A stretch of 64,000 nucleotides of DNA from Rhizobium sp. 18065 (GTDB lineage: Bacteria; Pseudomonadota; Alphaproteobacteria; Rhizobiales; Rhizobiaceae). The translations under genes were made by a program, and so were the position numbers. The stretch is taken from contig NZ_CACSJP010000001.1 of the NCBI RefSeq assembly GCF_902706095.1, positions 806,001 through 870,000 of the forward strand. The letters run 5' to 3'. Below the pieces are notes generated by a model that searched no databases, was not told where the DNA came from, and saw nothing but the letters and a program-made list of their open reading frames with translations. This document shows, piece by piece, positions 8,548 to 17,104 of this stretch; within the stretch, counting starts at the first letter, position 1, and every line of letters starts with the position of its first letter.

Positions 8548-9957
8548 ATGGCAAGGCAGATACGCGCAAAACTCGACAAGAAGGGCCTGTCCGGCCTTGG
8601 TCTCGACAAGCTGGTCGAGATCCTGCTTGAGGAGGCGACGGCCAACAAGGCGCTGAAGGCGCGGCTGCTGACGGCACTGGCCGGCGAGACCGGCCCGCAC
8701 GAAATGGCCCGCCTGCTCGACAAGCGCCTCGATGCTTATGATCAGGCGACGACTCGTATCAACAATGCCCGCGCCAAGGATATGGCGGTCGAATTCGCCG
8801 GTCTGTCGCGCAACATCCTCTCCGAGCTCGGCGCTGCCGACCCGGCCGGCGCTGCCGAGCGCATCCTGCGGTTTCTCGCGCTGCGCTTCCCGATCTCGGC
8901 GCGGCTAGTGTCGGACAATGCCCGGCTGTGGAAGGTGTTCGACGATACCGAGATCGCAGCCGCCGAATTGATCGCAACGATCGCGCCGGAAGAACAGGTG
9001 CTGCTGGTGCCGCAGATCGAAAAGCTGCGGCTGCGCGATCGCTACGGCGAACACACCGGCTTCCTCTCGACGCTCACCGGCGTTCTCGGCAAGCCGGCTG
9101 CCGACACCTGGAAGGCGCTGCTGAACGAAGTCCTGCCCAAGGAACCCCTGAAACTCGGGGCGCTGGATCTCCTGCAGGCGCTTGCCCTGCATCAGGGCGA
9201 CCTCGACACATTGCTGAAGCTCGAAAACACCAAGCCGGAAAACCGTCGCGACACGCTGGCCATGGCCGCACTCCTGCATGCCGCCGGCCGTTTTCAGGAC
9301 GCACTGGAATGGGTACAGCAACGCCCGAGCGGCCTGCGGCTTTTGCCGTTCAGGGGTGAGCTTGTCTCGGTCGGTCCGGAATACGGCGCCCGCGAACGCC
9401 GCTTGCTCGAGGCGGAAATCCTCGAACGGCTGAAGCGCCGCGAGGATGCCCAGGCTCTGCGTTGGCGCGAGTTTTCCGAGACCTTCGATCCAACTGTCCT
9501 CAAGCTTTATCTGTCCAAGCTCGATGATTTCGCCGAATTCGACGAGATCGATCGGGCCTTTGCCGTGGTCGAGAATGCCAGCGACATCTACGCCGCGCTG
9601 GAGTTCTTCGTCACCTGGCCCAAGCTCGATCGTGCGGCCGCCCATGTGTTGCGCCACGATGATCGCTGGGAAGGCCGCTATTTCGAGGATCTGGCGCCGG
9701 CGGCGGAAGCCTTGGCAGATCAGCAGCCGCTGGCGGCAACGGTCCTCTATCGCACGCTGATATCAGATATCCTGCGCCGCGGCATCGGTATCGCCTATCC
9801 GAATGCCGCCCGCTACCTTGTCGAGCTTGGCCGGATCGCGCCGCATCTGCCGGACGATGCAAGGCTCAAGGATCACGAGGATTTCGTCGACGACCTGCGC
9901 CGCAACCATCCGAAGAAACATGGCTTCTGGAGTGCGGTTCCGGGGATCTGGCCGTAG
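8548..9957 (+). CDS. Uncharacterised helical protein, resembles DUF6880 family
   Basis: A 469-residue, wholly soluble, helix-rich protein. The first ~120 residues (KLVEILLEEATANKALKARL) look like the N-terminal part of SWIM-linked DUF6880 proteins. The rest has repeated helical hairpins suggestive of TPR-like arrays (LDTLLKLENTKPENRRDTLA; ALEWVQQRPSGL). No SWIM cysteine/histidine cluster and no catalytic motif was seen. It is a single gene with its own start (ATG at 8548) between divergent and convergent neighbours. I infer a scaffold or regulatory role only from the fold. The family name is from memory and should be treated as tentative. Confidence 0.7.
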   Translation: MARQIRAKLDKKGLSGLGLDKLVEILLEEATANKALKARLLTALAGETGPHEMARLLDKRLDAYDQATTRINNARAKDMAVEFAGLSRNILSELGAADPAGAAERILRFLALRFPISARLVSDNARLWKVFDDTEIAAAELIATIAPEEQVLLVPQIEKLRLRDRYGEHTGFLSTLTGVLGKPAADTWKALLNEVLPKEPLKLGALDLLQALALHQGDLDTLLKLENTKPENRRDTLAMAALLHAAGRFQDALEWVQQRPSGLRLLPFRGELVSVGPEYGARERRLLEAEILERLKRREDAQALRWREFSETFDPTVLKLYLSKLDDFAEFDEIDRAFAVVENASDIYAALEFFVTWPKLDRAAAHVLRHDDRWEGRYFEDLAPAAEALADQQPLAATVLYRTLISDILRRGIGIAYPNAARYLVELGRIAPHLPDDARLKDHEDFVDDLRRNHPKKHGFWSAVPGIWP

Positions 9958-9999
9958 GCCGGACGGCTGTTGGTGTGTGCCTTCTTGGTAGGCGAATGC

Positions 10000-10896
10000 T
10001 TACCGATCCCAGTAGGGGTGCGGTCCGTAGAGCTCTGCCACGTAGTCGATGAACAGCCGCACCTTGGCCGGCAGGAACTGCCGGCTCGGATAGACCGCCG
10101 ACAGCGCCACGTTGCGCGAGCTTTCATAAGTCGGCAGCACCTGCACCAGTTTTCCGGACTTGAGTTCCAGGCCTATATCCCAGGTCGAGCGCAGGGCGAT
10201 GCCGAGCCCGGCGATCACCGCCTCGCGGATCACCTCGCTCGAATTGGTGGTCAGCATGCCTTCCGGGCGCAGCGTCACGGGGCCGGTCGGCCCCTCGAGC
10301 CGCCAGGCTTCGTGATTGTGCGCCGGCAGGCAGCGATGGCGTTTGAGATCTTCCAGCGCCGCCGGTTCGCCATGCGCGGCGAGATAGTCCGGCGAGGCGC
10401 AGAGAACACGGCGCACCGGCGCGAGCTTGCGTGCCACCAGCGAACTGTCGTTCAGCTCGGCAATGCGGATCGCCAGGTCGAATCCGCTGCCGACAATGTC
10501 GGTGAACTCGTCGGAGAGCACCAGATTGATTTCCAGATCGGGATGCGTCTGCATGAAGGGCTTCAGGTGCGGCGCGATATGCATGCGGCCGAACGACGTC
10601 GGCGCCGAGATCTTCAGCGTGCCATTGACCTCCGAGGAACGGCCGGAAGCAAAGGCCTCCGCCTCTTCCAGCCCGCCAAGGATCGTCAGGACCCGCTGGT
10701 GAAACCCCTGGCCCGCCTCCGTCAAGGAAATCTGCCGCGTCGTGCGCTGCAGGAGCCGGGTGCCGAGCTTGTCCTCCAGCCGCTTGATGCGTTTCGACAC
10801 CACGGCGGGCGACAGGCCCAGATCGCGCGCGGCTGTGGACATGCTTCCCGCCGCAATCACGCGAACGAAGACTTCAAGGTCGCCAAGATTGGTCAT
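10000..10896 (-). CDS. LysR-type transcriptional regulator
   Basis: A 298-residue LysR protein. The winged helix lies at residues 1-62 (FVRVIAAGSMSTAARDLGLS, SKRIKRLEDKLGTRLLQRTT) and the effector domain at ~90-290. The start ATG at 10896 is 152 bases from the divergent glcD start, and the gap contains inverted repeats. LysR proteins commonly control the divergent neighbour, so regulation of the glycolate oxidase operon is a reasonable inference. E. coli uses a GntR-type regulator (GlcC) for the same genes, so this would be a different solution. Confidence 0.88.
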   Translation of the reverse strand: MTNLGDLEVFVRVIAAGSMSTAARDLGLSPAVVSKRIKRLEDKLGTRLLQRTTRQISLTEAGQGFHQRVLTILGGLEEAEAFASGRSSEVNGTLKISAPTSFGRMHIAPHLKPFMQTHPDLEINLVLSDEFTDIVGSGFDLAIRIAELNDSSLVARKLAPVRRVLCASPDYLAAHGEPAALEDLKRHRCLPAHNHEAWRLEGPTGPVTLRPEGMLTTNSSEVIREAVIAGLGIALRSTWDIGLELKSGKLVQVLPTYESSRNVALSAVYPSRQFLPAKVRLFIDYVAELYGPHPYWDR

Positions 10897-10900
10897 GAAT

Positions 10901-10956
10901 GAATGCTACTTTTTCCTGATTTGTCATAAGTGCATAGCATTTGCTGTATGGCATTC
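10901..10956. promoter_or_regulatory. Nested inverted repeats in the LysR-glcD divergent intergenic region
   Basis: GAATGC (10901-10906) pairs with GCATTC (10951-10956). Nested inside, ATGCTA (10903-10908) pairs with TAGCAT (10935-10940). Arrays like this, close to the regulator start, are typical LysR recognition and activation sites. The gap is AT-rich compared with the genes. No binding evidence exists beyond position and symmetry. Confidence 0.4.
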
Positions 10957-11048
10957 AAAGTGGTAAGAAATTTATACCAGTTGATCGGATTGACTGTGGT
11001 TGAGCATCCGGTCGTCCCCGTCTAGGGTGAGAGGAAGGGGGAGAACAG

Positions 11049-12482
11049 ATGTCCGAAGCCATCGCCTTTTTGCCGCCGCAGGCCGCCATCCTGTCGCGTC
11101 GCGCCGAAATCCTCGCCGATCTCGCCGAGCTTGTGCCCGCCGGACGATTGGTGCATGAGCCCAACGCGCTTGTGCCCTTCGAGACCGATGGCTTCATCGC
11201 CTATCGCCGCCGACCTCTCGCGGTCGTCCTGCCGGAAACCACGGCCCAGGTCGCAGCCGTGATGAAATACTGTCATCGCTATACCATACCGGTCGTTCCG
11301 CGCGGCGCAGGCACTTCGCTGTCCGGCGGCGCGATCCCGCAGGAGGATGCGGTGGTGCTCGGCCTGTCGGCCATGAGCCGCATCCTCGACATCGACTTTG
11401 CCAACCGCACGGCGACCGTGCAGGCCGGCGTCACCAATCTCAACATTTCCGAAGCCGTCGGTGCCGATGGCTTCTTTTATGCGCCCGATCCGAGTTCGCA
11501 GCTTGCCTGCACCATCGGCGGCAATATCGCGATGAATTCCGGCGGCGCCCACTGTCTGAAATACGGCGTCACCACCAATAACCTGCTCGGCGTCAAACTG
11601 GTGCTGGTCGATGGCACGGTGATCGATCTCGGTGGCAAACATCTCGATGCAGAAGGTTATGACCTGCTCGGCCTCATCTGCGGCTCGGAGGGCCAGCTCG
11701 GCATTGTCACCGAAGCGACCGTGCGCCTGCTCGCCAAGCCCGAAGGCGCGCGCCCGGTGCTGTTCGGCTTCGACAGCGCGGAAGCTGCCGGCACCTGCGT
11801 CGCCGATGTCATCGGCGCCGGCATCGTGCCGGTCGCGATCGAATTCATGGACAAGCCGGCGATCGAGATCTGCGAGGCCTTTGCCAAGGCCGGTTATCCG
11901 CTCGATGTCGAAGCGCTGCTGATCGTCGAGGTCGAAGGTTCGGAAGCGGAGATGGATGCGATGCTGGCCTCCATCGTCGAGATCGCCAGGCGCCACGGCG
12001 TCAAGACGGTGCGTGAATGCCAATCCGCCACCGAAGCCGCGTTGATCTGGAAAGGCCGCAAATCCGCCTTCGGCGCCACCGGTCGCATCGCCGACTACAT
12101 CTGCATGGACGGCACTGTGCCGCTCAGCCAGCTCGCCTATGTGCTGCGCAAGACCTCAGAGATCATCGCGCATTACGGCCTGCGCGTCGCCAATGTCTTT
12201 CATGCCGGTGACGGCAACATGCACCCGCTGATCCTCTACAATATCAACGACCCCGAGGATGCCGCCAAGGCCGAAGCCGCAGGCATGGAAATCCTGAAAC
12301 TCTGCGTCGATGCCGGCGGCTGCTTGACCGGCGAACATGGTGTCGGCATCGAGAAGCGCGACCTGATGCGCCATCAGTTTGCCGAGGTTGATCTCGCCCA
12401 GCAGATGGCGGTGCGCGCCGCGTTTGACGCGGCCTGGATCCTCAATCCCTCCAAGGTCTTTCCGCTGGAGGGCAGGTCGTGA
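11049..12482 (+). CDS. glcD: Glycolate oxidase subunit GlcD (FAD-linked)
   Basis: A 477-residue flavoprotein subunit that oxidises glycolate (or D-lactate-like 2-hydroxyacids) to glyoxylate. The PCMH-type FAD domain holds VVPRGAGTSLSGGAIP (residues ~82-97) and the later CTIGGNIAMNSGGAHCLKYG. The C-terminal cap has the histidine-rich FHAGDGNMHPLILYN and the family-closing GCLTGEHGVGIEKRD. A purine-rich site (GAGGAAGGGGGAG) precedes the ATG. It is first in a glcD-glcE-membrane protein-glcF operon. The stop is followed by a repeat element that separates it from glcE. Electron acceptance is expected to pass to GlcF. Confidence 0.93.
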   Translation: MSEAIAFLPPQAAILSRRAEILADLAELVPAGRLVHEPNALVPFETDGFIAYRRRPLAVVLPETTAQVAAVMKYCHRYTIPVVPRGAGTSLSGGAIPQEDAVVLGLSAMSRILDIDFANRTATVQAGVTNLNISEAVGADGFFYAPDPSSQLACTIGGNIAMNSGGAHCLKYGVTTNNLLGVKLVLVDGTVIDLGGKHLDAEGYDLLGLICGSEGQLGIVTEATVRLLAKPEGARPVLFGFDSAEAAGTCVADVIGAGIVPVAIEFMDKPAIEICEAFAKAGYPLDVEALLIVEVEGSEAEMDAMLASIVEIARRHGVKTVRECQSATEAALIWKGRKSAFGATGRIADYICMDGTVPLSQLAYVLRKTSEIIAHYGLRVANVFHAGDGNMHPLILYNINDPEDAAKAEAAGMEILKLCVDAGGCLTGEHGVGIEKRDLMRHQFAEVDLAQQMAVRAAFDAAWILNPSKVFPLEGRS

Positions 12483-12499
12483 TGGTGGCTTCGATGGTG

Positions 12500-12712
12500 C
12501 ACCCCTCTCTGCCCTGCCGGGCATCTCCCCCACAAGGGGGGAGATCGATAGAACCGCCTCCCGGCACCCTGCGACCAGAAGATAATGTCGCCCCGTCAGT
12601 TGTACCTGCCGACAAAGCTGCTGTGTTCTCCTTCGGATCAGATTGGCGAAGGTTCCGCGTCTTGCCGATCTCCCTCCTTGTGGGGGAGATGCCCGGCAGG
12701 GCAGAGGGGGGT
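12500..12712. repeat. RIME-like palindromic intergenic repeat, copy 1 (glcD-glcE)
   Basis: Two inverted arms flank a variable centre. The left arm (12500-12547) reads CACCCCTCTCTGCCCTGCCG and then contains ATCTCCCCC-ACAAG-GGGGGAGAT. The right arm (12666-12712) is its near reverse complement, ending GGCAGGGCAGAGGGGGGT. Each arm is itself a palindrome. This matches the Rhizobium-specific intergenic mosaic element type. It accounts for an apparent upstream extension of the glcE reading frame, which should be ignored. The copy sits between two genes of one operon. Confidence 0.82.
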
Positions 12713-12771
12713 ATTCACACCCGCGAGGCCCGAAAGCCAATCACACGTCGCTTTGCTCGAAAGCCCATGCC

Positions 12772-13980
12772 ATGCTGACCCCGACAACCGAAACCGAAGC
12801 GGCCGACATTGTCCGCGACCATGCCGGACATGGTCAGCCACTGCGGATATCCGGTGGCGGCACCCGTGCCGGCTTCGGCAATCCGGTGACGGGCGCAGTA
12901 TCCCTGAGCGCCACCAATCTTACCGGCATCACCGCCTACAACCCTGCGGAAATGGTGATTACCGCCCGTGCCGGCACGCCGGTCGCCGAGATCGAGGCAG
13001 CACTGGCGGAAAACGGCCAGGGCATGGCCTTCGAGCCGATTGACCATCGCGGTTTGATGGGGACCGCTGGTGAGCCGACGCTCGGCGGCCTGTTTGCCAG
13101 CAATGCCTCCGGCCCGCGCCGCTTCACTTTGGGTGCTGCCCGCGACCATCTGCTCGGCGTGCGTTTCGTCAATGGACGCGGCGAGGTCATCAAGGCAGGC
13201 GGCAAGGTAATGAAAAATGTCACCGGGCTCGATCTGGTCAAGCTTCTCGCCGGCTCCCATGGTACGTTGGGTTTTCTTACCGAAGTCACCTTCAAGGTGC
13301 TGCCGACACCGAAGACGGCTGTGACCATCGTTCTGTCCGGTCTCGAAGACGAGGCCGCTGTCCGGGCCATGGCGGCGGCCATGGCACTGCCGGTCGAAGT
13401 CTCGGGTGCCGCGCATCTTCCCGAAAGTGTGGCCGGCCGCTTCATCGGCGGCGTTCTGCCGGAAGGGGCTGCCACCGTGCTACGGCTGGAAGGGCTCGCC
13501 GCCTCCGTTGCCGTACGCGCCGAGACACTGCTGGCTGCCATGGCAGCCCATGGTCCGGTCTCGAGGCTGCCGGTCGAACAGACGACGACACTCTGGCACG
13601 AGATCCGCGATGTTGCTCCTTACGCCGATGGATCGCAGCGCCCGCTCTGGCGGGTGTCCATGCCGCCTTCGGAGGGCTGGAAACTGGTCGCCGGTCTTCG
13701 CCTGCGCGCCGGCATCGATGCCTTCTACGACTGGCAGGGTGGCCTGATCTGGATGCACATGGAGGCGGACCCGGAAGCCGAGATCCTGCGCCATGGTATC
13801 CGCACGCTCGGCGGCGGTCATGCGACGCTGATGCGGGCGCCGGATGCCGTTCGTGCCGTCACGCCGGCCTTCGAGCCGCAATCGCCGGCGGTCGCCTTGC
13901 TTTCACAGCGCATCAGGGCAAAATTCGATCCGCACGGGATCTTCAATCCCGGTTTGATGGCGCCAGGAGCTTCGCTATGA
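12772..13980 (+). CDS. glcE: Glycolate oxidase subunit GlcE (FAD-binding)
   Basis: A 402-residue paralogue of GlcD and second FAD-binding subunit of glycolate oxidase. The FAD domain shows LRISGGGTRAGFG (~residues 22-34), TLGGLFASNASGPRRFTLGA and GGKVMKNVTGLDLVKLLAGS. The C-terminal part is shorter and lacks the GlcD histidine cluster. The frame is open further upstream, but that part is repeat sequence. I use the ATG at 12772 (MLTPTTETEAADIV), which fits the family's N-terminus. The stop overlaps the start of the next gene (ATGA), so translation is coupled. Confidence 0.9.
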   Translation: MLTPTTETEAADIVRDHAGHGQPLRISGGGTRAGFGNPVTGAVSLSATNLTGITAYNPAEMVITARAGTPVAEIEAALAENGQGMAFEPIDHRGLMGTAGEPTLGGLFASNASGPRRFTLGAARDHLLGVRFVNGRGEVIKAGGKVMKNVTGLDLVKLLAGSHGTLGFLTEVTFKVLPTPKTAVTIVLSGLEDEAAVRAMAAAMALPVEVSGAAHLPESVAGRFIGGVLPEGAATVLRLEGLAASVAVRAETLLAAMAAHGPVSRLPVEQTTTLWHEIRDVAPYADGSQRPLWRVSMPPSEGWKLVAGLRLRAGIDAFYDWQGGLIWMHMEADPEAEILRHGIRTLGGGHATLMRAPDAVRAVTPAFEPQSPAVALLSQRIRAKFDPHGIFNPGLMAPGASL

Positions 13981-14357
13981 CCGACCCGAATTCGCAAGTG
14001 CCGACCCCTTCATCGACAGAGAGCTGGTTCACGCCGGGCCGGCTGAACGCCCAACTGGTCTACGGCCTCTATCTCGTCAGCTTTGTCGTCGGCATCAGCG
14101 GCATCATCGGCCTGGTGATCGCCTATATGAACCGCGGCAAGGGGCCTGCCTGGGTCGACACGCATTATACCTGGGCTATCCGCACCTTCTGGATCGGTCT
14201 CCTTTATGCGCTGGTCTCTTCCATTCTGACGATCTTCTTCTTCGGCCTGATCCTGCTGTTTGCCACCGCGATCTGGATCGTCGTGCGCTGCGTCATCGGC
14301 CTGCAGAAGGTTTCGGCAAACCAGCCGATCGAACGACCCGACAGTTGGTGGGTCTAA
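13977..14357 (+). CDS. DUF4870-like small membrane protein inside the glc operon
   Basis: A 126-residue protein with a soluble proline/serine-rich start (residues 1-25) followed by three membrane segments: LVYGLYLVSFVVGISGIIGL, FWIGLLYALVSSILTI and FGLILLFATAIWIVV. The motif HYTWAIRTFWIG is typical of DUF4870-type proteins. Its ATG overlaps the glcE stop by four bases and glcF follows 62 bases later, so it is transcribed with the glycolate oxidase genes. GlcDEF is membrane-associated in other bacteria, so an anchoring role is possible. That is inference from position only. Confidence 0.82.
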   Translation: MTDPNSQVPTPSSTESWFTPGRLNAQLVYGLYLVSFVVGISGIIGLVIAYMNRGKGPAWVDTHYTWAIRTFWIGLLYALVSSILTIFFFGLILLFATAIWIVVRCVIGLQKVSANQPIERPDSWWV

Positions 14358-14419
14358 TCAGCAAGTAAGGAGAGCGGCGATCCGGGTTCACTCGGAGACC
14401 GCTCTTTCGGAGGATCGAC

Positions 14420-15724
14420 GTGCAGACCAATTTCACCGCCGAGCAGCTTGCCGATCCGCATATTGCGGAGGCGGAATCGATCCTGCGCAAATGCGTGCAT
14501 TGCGGTTTCTGCACGGCGACCTGTCCGACCTATGTCACGCTCGGCAACGAACTCGACAGCCCGCGCGGCCGCATCTACCTGATCAAGGACATGCTGGAAA
14601 ACGGCCGCGCCGCCGACAAGGAGATCGTCACCCATATCGACCGCTGTCTGTCCTGCCTAGCCTGCACCACGACCTGTCCGTCGGGTGTCGACTACATGCA
14701 CCTGGTCGACCATGCCCGCATCCATATCGAAAAGACCTACAGGCGACCGCTGGTGAATCGCCTGACGCGCGGTATCCTGGCCATGGTCCTGCCGTATCCG
14801 GGCCGCTTCCGACTGGCGCTGAAGCTCGCCGGTCTCGGCCGTCCCCTGGCTGGTCTGTTTGATCGCGTTCCGTCGCTGAAGCCGTTCGCCGCCATGCTGC
14901 GGCTTGCGCCTGCGTCCGTGCCGGCGCCATCGCCCTTGGCACAACCGGCAAGGCATCCGCCGTTGACCCATCGCCGTGGCCGCGTCGCCATCCTGACCGG
15001 CTGCGCCCAGCCAGTACTCGATCCCGGCATCAATGCAGCCGCCATCCGTCTTCTGACCCGGCTCGGCGTCGAAGTGGTTGTTCCGCAAGGGGAGGGCTGC
15101 TGCGGTGCGCTGGTGCATCACATGGGACGCGAAGAACAGGCGCTTGCCTCGGCCCGCCGCAATGTCGATGTCTGGTGTCGCGAGATCGAGGCCGGCGGGC
15201 TGGATGCCATCATCATCACCACATCCGGCTGTGGCACCACGATCAAGGATTATGGCCACATGCTGCGCCTCGATCCGGCCTATGCCGAAAAGGCGGCGAA
15301 GATTTCGGCCCTGGCGAAAGACGTCACAGAGTATCTTGCCAGCCTCGACCTGCCGGCTTGCGAACCGAAGGGCCTGACCGTTGCCTATCATTCGGCCTGC
15401 TCGCTGCAGCATGGCCAGAAGGTGACAATGGCGCCGAAGCAACTGCTGAAGGCGGCTGGCTTCACGGTAAAGGACCCGCCCGAAGGCCATCTTTGCTGCG
15501 GCTCGGCTGGCACCTACAACATCATGCAGCCCGATATTTCCGCCAGGCTGAAGGCCCGCAAGGTCAGGAACATTGAATCGACGAAGCCGGACCTGATCGC
15601 AGCCGGCAATATCGGTTGTATGACCCAGATCGGCTCGGCCACCGGCATTCCGATCGTGCACACGGTCGAACTGCTCGACTGGGCCTATGGTGGCGAAAAA
15701 CCGAGCGCTCTCGACGTCCGTTAG
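14420..15724 (+). CDS. glcF: Glycolate oxidase iron-sulfur subunit GlcF
   Basis: A 434-residue iron-sulfur protein that carries electrons from the GlcD/GlcE flavins to the respiratory chain. Two ferredoxin-type 4Fe-4S motifs lie near the N-terminus: CVHCGFCTATCP (~residue 25) and CLSCLACTTTCP (~residue 77). Two cysteine-rich CCG domains follow: GEGCCGALVHH (~residue 228) and GHLCCGSAGTYN (~residue 358). The start is GTG at 14420 with GGAGGA seven bases before it. The end of the operon lies about 70 bases before the next gene. The family assignment is secure from the motif order and operon. Confidence 0.93.
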   Translation: MQTNFTAEQLADPHIAEAESILRKCVHCGFCTATCPTYVTLGNELDSPRGRIYLIKDMLENGRAADKEIVTHIDRCLSCLACTTTCPSGVDYMHLVDHARIHIEKTYRRPLVNRLTRGILAMVLPYPGRFRLALKLAGLGRPLAGLFDRVPSLKPFAAMLRLAPASVPAPSPLAQPARHPPLTHRRGRVAILTGCAQPVLDPGINAAAIRLLTRLGVEVVVPQGEGCCGALVHHMGREEQALASARRNVDVWCREIEAGGLDAIIITTSGCGTTIKDYGHMLRLDPAYAEKAAKISALAKDVTEYLASLDLPACEPKGLTVAYHSACSLQHGQKVTMAPKQLLKAAGFTVKDPPEGHLCCGSAGTYNIMQPDISARLKARKVRNIESTKPDLIAAGNIGCMTQIGSATGIPIVHTVELLDWAYGGEKPSALDVR

Positions 15725-15767
15725 CCGGCTCGGGCGTAAATTATTAAGTGCTTGCTGTTATGCTGAG

Positions 15768-15789
15768 CTTGGGACGGTGTAGTCCCAAG
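15768..15789 (+). promoter_or_regulatory. Perfect hairpin overlapping the ribosome-binding site of the next gene
   Basis: CTTGGGAC-GGTGTA-GTCCCAAG is an 8-bp perfect stem with a six-base loop. Its last three bases are the first part of the AAGGAGG ribosome-binding site (15787-15793) of the gene starting at 15798. If transcribed, this stem would compete with ribosome binding. There is no T-run after it, so it is not a normal terminator for glcF. Thermosensor, riboregulation or chance are all open. Confidence 0.5.
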
Positions 15790-15797
15790 GAGGAAGC

Positions 15798-16268
15798 ATG
15801 TTAAAATTGGTGGCCTCTCTCGCCTTGGCGGTCCTGGTCGCGGTTTCGGGTCCGGCATATGCCGCTGGGCGTATCTATTGCGCCACGTCGGACGCGGTGT
15901 TGAACATGTCGCTGGAAAGCGGCTTCAGCAAGAAAGATCCAAAGAAGCTGGTGCATTTTCGCGGCATTGCCGCGGTAAAGGGGCCGGACGCGCCGCCCGA
16001 GCTTGGCCGGTTCGAGATCAATTCCGACATGCTGCAGCAATATTGGATGGACGGAAAGGAAATGCGCTTCCAGATCCGCGCCTTCCTTCCGGCGAAAAAA
16101 CCGACCGCCCAGATCGAGCTTTCTGTCCTGACCCAGCGTGGTTCGGATCAGGAGCAAAGCTTCAAAGGCAGCTATGCCCTGAAGGTTGCCCGGTTGACCG
16201 GAGACACAAAAGCCCCGCGCGAAACGATCGTTTCACACGAGGCTCCCATTTTCTGCACCATCAAGTGA
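15798..16268 (+). CDS. Small exported protein of unknown function
   Basis: A 156-residue protein with a clear signal peptide (MLKLVASLALAVLVAVSGPAYA, cleavage after AYA near residue 22). The mature part has one early cysteine (RIYCATSD) and one near the end (APIFCTIK), which could form a periplasmic disulfide. No known motif was recognised. AAGGAGG lies five bases before the ATG but overlaps a hairpin. It is convergent with the L,D-transpeptidase gene. Probably a conserved rhizobial periplasmic protein. Confidence 0.78.
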   Translation: MLKLVASLALAVLVAVSGPAYAAGRIYCATSDAVLNMSLESGFSKKDPKKLVHFRGIAAVKGPDAPPELGRFEINSDMLQQYWMDGKEMRFQIRAFLPAKKPTAQIELSVLTQRGSDQEQSFKGSYALKVARLTGDTKAPRETIVSHEAPIFCTIK

Positions 16269-16319
16269 CGCTGCCGCTGCCGGCGTGATGTGTCGTCACC
16301 ACGCTGGCTGCCTGCCAAT

Positions 16320-17003
16320 TCAGCCGCCGAAAACGGTGCGCAGGAAATCGATGCCGCGGTCTTCGAAGCTGACATCACCCTGACGATTGCCGGGGCCGAC
16401 GACGATGACCTTGGAACCGATCGAGGCACGTTCGTACAGGTGCTCGACATCCTTGTTCATCATGCGGATGCAGCCGGACGACATGTTGAGACCGATGGTC
16501 CAGGGCTGGTTGGTGCCGTGGATGCGGAAGATGGTGTCGCGACCGCCCTTGTAGAGATACATGGCGCGCGCGCCGAGCGGATTGTCCACGCCACCTTCCT
16601 GCACGATCGGCAGGATATGGCCCTTGGCCGCCTCGCGCTGGCGCATTTCGGCCGGCGGACGCCAGCTCGGCCATTCTTCCTTGCGGCCGATCTTCACCAC
16701 GCCCGACCAGCCAAAACCTTCGCGGCCGACGCCCACGCCGTAGCGCAGTGCGCGGTTCTTGCCCTCGACGAGATAGAGGAACTTGTTGTTGGTATCGATG
16801 ATGATCGTGCCCGGCTGTTCGTTGGTCTGCAGCCGCACGGCACGACGCTTGAATTTTTCCGGAACCTGCTTCGGCTGCGCCACCAGCGTCACGTCGCTGG
16901 TCGTCTCGATACGGTTCAGGCTGATTGCCTCGGCCGGCAAGGGCAGGGCGAATGCGACCGCAAGTAATGCGGCAGCGGCACGAAGTCGAATGCTGGTCTG
17001 CAT
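16320..17003 (-). CDS. L,D-transpeptidase (YkuD/ErfK family), exported
   Basis: A 227-residue enzyme that forms or alters 3-3 crosslinks, or attaches proteins to peptidoglycan, in the periplasm. A signal peptide covers residues ~1-27 (LRAAAALLAVAFALPLPAEA). The YkuD domain spans ~90-225, with PGTIIIDTNNKFLYLV at its start and the catalytic block HGTNQPWTIG...SSGCIRM near the end, cysteine in SGC. The start at 17003 (MQTSIRL) follows GGGGGA; an in-frame TTG at 17024 is less likely. A closely similar gene lies immediately upstream on the same strand, pointing to a tandem duplication. Confidence 0.88.
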   Translation of the reverse strand: MQTSIRLRAAAALLAVAFALPLPAEAISLNRIETTSDVTLVAQPKQVPEKFKRRAVRLQTNEQPGTIIIDTNNKFLYLVEGKNRALRYGVGVGREGFGWSGVVKIGRKEEWPSWRPPAEMRQREAAKGHILPIVQEGGVDNPLGARAMYLYKGGRDTIFRIHGTNQPWTIGLNMSSGCIRMMNKDVEHLYERASIGSKVIVVGPGNRQGDVSFEDRGIDFLRTVFGG

Positions 17004-17104
17004 GGATAGTCCCCCGAAAAACAATAGGAGGAGAGCCTAGCCGACTCCCCTCCCAAAGCAAGTGCTAACTGATCTGCTGGCTGCATCCCTGCCGCCTGTG
17101 TGTT

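Noticed and set aside
12643..12771. Upstream extension of glcE
   Set aside because: The extra codons are translation of the repeat element, not conserved protein.
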